Below are positions 5,787-6,748 of a stretch of DNA of 6,748 bases, piece after piece; position 1 is the first letter of the stretch; every line of letters starts with the position of its first letter. This DNA is from Chloroflexi bacterium RBG_16_64_43. Its GTDB lineage: Bacteria > Chloroflexota > Anaerolineae > Anaerolineales > RBG-16-64-43. The stretch covers positions 1-6,748 of the forward strand of contig MGOA01000136.1 of the NCBI GenBank assembly GCA_001796965.1. The letters run 5' to 3'. The notes under the pieces are model-generated. The model ran no database searches. It was not told the origin of the DNA and saw only the letters and a program-made list of their open reading frames with translations. Both the position numbers and the translations under genes were made by a program.

Positions 5787-6458
5787 TTAAGGCTGGGTGG
5801 AACTCTCAACGGGTGGGAGGCATGAGGCTTGCGAGCGTCCGCACGAGTCGAAACAGATCAGGCCGTGCCACTGGTCGAGTTGAGTTGTCTCGCAGCCCGG
5901 CATCGGCACCGGTTGGCAGTTGTAGGAGAACCCTTGGCCGTCGGCGGTGCACATCGCGGGGGGCGGGGCGGCTGTGGCGGCGGCCGCTGGCAGGATGAAG
6001 TCCGCCAGGAGCGCCACGCGGTCGGTCCAGTTGAGGAACACGCGCAGGGTCAACGTCTTGCCGCGTGGCAGGACCGGGCTGACACAATACACTTCCTCGC
6101 CGTGTTGATTGATGGCGCGGCACGGGTCGGCCAGGTCGCCGGTGAGGTTCTCAAGCAGGGCCTGCACCGGGCCAGGGAACGCCACAGCCAAACGCAAGTC
6201 CCCTCCGGGAAAGAAGCCGTGGCTAACGGTAGTCACACCGGCCGAACCCGGGACGATTGTGGGAGCTGGGATGGAAGGGACATGGGTGGAGGTCGGTGTT
6301 GGGTTTTTCGTTGCCGTCGGCGCCGGTGCAGCTCGCGTCGCGCTGGCCGGAGGTTGGGTGGCCTGCAGCAAGGCGGATTGAGAGAATAGGGAGGCCGAAG
6401 GTGCAGCCGCTCCAACTGCCAGGACGGCGATCGGGACAAGCAGAGTGATGGGCTTCAT
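5787..6458 (-). CDS. Secreted Pro/Thr-rich, cysteine-rich protein of unknown function
   Basis: This encodes a 223-residue predicted secreted protein. The start at ATG 6458 is chosen because it begins a signal peptide (MKPITLLVPIAVLAVGAAAP, probable cleavage in the ASA/SLF region) and has AAAGGA 7 bases upstream; an upstream in-frame start at 6518 would put an Arg/Ala-rich stretch ahead of the signal. Residues about 33-70 form a Pro/Thr/Ala-rich linker, like the surface stalks common in Anaerolineae-type exported proteins. A beta-rich region (about 72-156) holds two cysteines (C113, C125). After an Ala/Pro-rich spacer, the last ~55 residues carry six more (C170, C181, C189, C202, C206, C213), probably paired as disulfides outside the cell. 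No catalytic motif is recognised. The gene is preceded by a candidate promoter and is the first of the likely operon. Confidence 0.82.
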   Translation of the reverse strand: MKPITLLVPIAVLAVGAAAPSASLFSQSALLQATQPPASATRAAPAPTATKNPTPTSTHVPSIPAPTIVPGSAGVTTVSHGFFPGGDLRLAVAFPGPVQALLENLTGDLADPCRAINQHGEEVYCVSPVLPRGKTLTLRVFLNWTDRVALLADFILPAAAATAAPPPAMCTADGQGFSYNCQPVPMPGCETTQLDQWHGLICFDSCGRSQASCLPPVESSTQP

Positions 6459-6541
6459 CAGTGATCCTTTCTTCGCCGCGCGCGAGGCGGCCCGCGATGG
6501 CGCGTGGGCAACCAACAATCTTGAGGCCAGGTGCCGAATCC

Positions 6542-6550
6542 ATTATCGCA
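6542..6550 (-). promoter_or_regulatory. Extended -10 promoter candidate for the Cys-rich secreted gene
   Basis: The minus strand reads TGCGATAAT: a TGn extension plus GATAAT (5 of 6 matches to TATAAT), in one of the few AT-richer patches here. It lies just downstream of the hairpin that follows the HAD gene and 84 bases before the start codon at 6458, as expected for the first gene of a new transcription unit. No convincing -35 hexamer is seen. This is motif inference only. Confidence 0.4.
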
Positions 6551-6569
6551 TAAGGGAGGTTGGGGTACC

Positions 6570-6590
6570 GCGGTGGGTCGGCCCCACCGC
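6570..6590 (-). terminator. GC-rich hairpin after the HAD gene
   Basis: Positions 6570-6577 (GCGGTGGG) pair perfectly with 6583-6590 (CCCACCGC) around a 5-base loop. The hairpin lies 24 bases beyond the TAG stop of the HAD-family gene and ahead of the next promoter candidate. No T-tract follows on the minus strand, so it is an atypical intrinsic terminator at best. Confidence 0.5.
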
Positions 6591-6614
6591 CTGCTCACGC
6601 GATCCCTTTTCCGC

Positions 6615-6748
6615 CTAAGCGGCGCTCCCGGATCCGCCTGCGGCGGCCAGGATGCTTTCCACGGTCAACATATCAAAGCCCGAGGCCACTATGTCTGCGT
6701 CGTGGAGGTCGAGATGGCGAGTGATCGGATTGGGGATGGCGACGCAGT
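6615..6748 (-). CDS. C-terminal end of a HAD-family hydrolase (partial)
   Basis: A minus-strand frame enters from the right edge and stops at TAG 6615-6617, giving the last 43 residues of a protein whose start lies outside the window. The fragment begins CVAIPNPITRHLDLHDADIV and continues ASGFDMLTVESILAA before a Gly/Ser/Ala tail. This matches, by recall, the final strand and helix of subfamily IA HAD hydrolases (beta-phosphoglucomutase or phosphoglycolate phosphatase type), where a VPNP-TRHLDL stretch is followed by AD-V--S and a closing hydrophobic helix. The nucleophile aspartate and the other catalytic motifs would lie outside the window, so the substrate cannot be inferred. A hairpin follows the stop, suggesting the transcription unit ends here. 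Confidence 0.78.
   Translation of the reverse strand, partial: CVAIPNPITRHLDLHDADIVASGFDMLTVESILAAAGGSGSAA

Overview
The window is GC-rich (well over 60% by eye). Every gene I can support lies on the minus strand, so transcription runs from high to low coordinates. The best taxonomic guess is a Chloroflexota (Anaerolineae-like) bacterium, probably environmental. This is inference, from proline/threonine-rich stalks after signal peptides, simple lipoproteins, HEAT-repeat proteins, a TM1367-type cyclophilin-like protein and a DUF937 protein together. No rRNA or other marker is present to settle it.

Layout in the direction of transcription (right to left): (1) the C-terminal end of a HAD-family hydrolase enters at the right edge and stops at 6615, followed by a GC-rich hairpin (6570-6590). 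(2) An extended -10-like promoter (6542-6550) precedes a secreted proline/threonine-rich, cysteine-rich protein of unknown function (5787-6458). (3) A cyclophilin-like fold protein of the TM1367 family (5350-5724). (4) An MgtC/SapB-family membrane protein with an excellent Shine-Dalgarno (4609-5244). (5) A small HEAT-repeat protein (4024-4581) whose stop overlaps the start of (6), a lipoprotein with a glycoside hydrolase-like TIM-barrel pattern (2918-4027). (7) A second lipoprotein with PD40/TolB-type beta-propeller repeats (1852-2859). (8) A second extended -10-like element (1795-1803) in front of a DUF937 protein (1163-1741), which ends before a perfect 12-bp hairpin (1101-1130). (9) A larger HEAT-like protein (269-1066). 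(10) The N-terminus of a multi-spanning membrane protein that leaves the window on the left, possibly a CDP-alcohol phosphatidyltransferase.

The tightest unit is MgtC - HEAT - GH-like lipoprotein - PD40 lipoprotein (gaps of 27, -4 and 58 bases), which suggests co-transcription. Two exported lipoproteins, one enzyme-like and one propeller-like, beside a HEAT scaffold could act together at the cell surface, but no sequence feature proves it. I see no mobile elements, CRISPR arrays, tRNA or rRNA genes, and no clear evidence of a new defence or biosynthetic system. The window looks like ordinary chromosomal DNA with several poorly characterised envelope proteins. No stretch longer than 300 bases lacks a gene.
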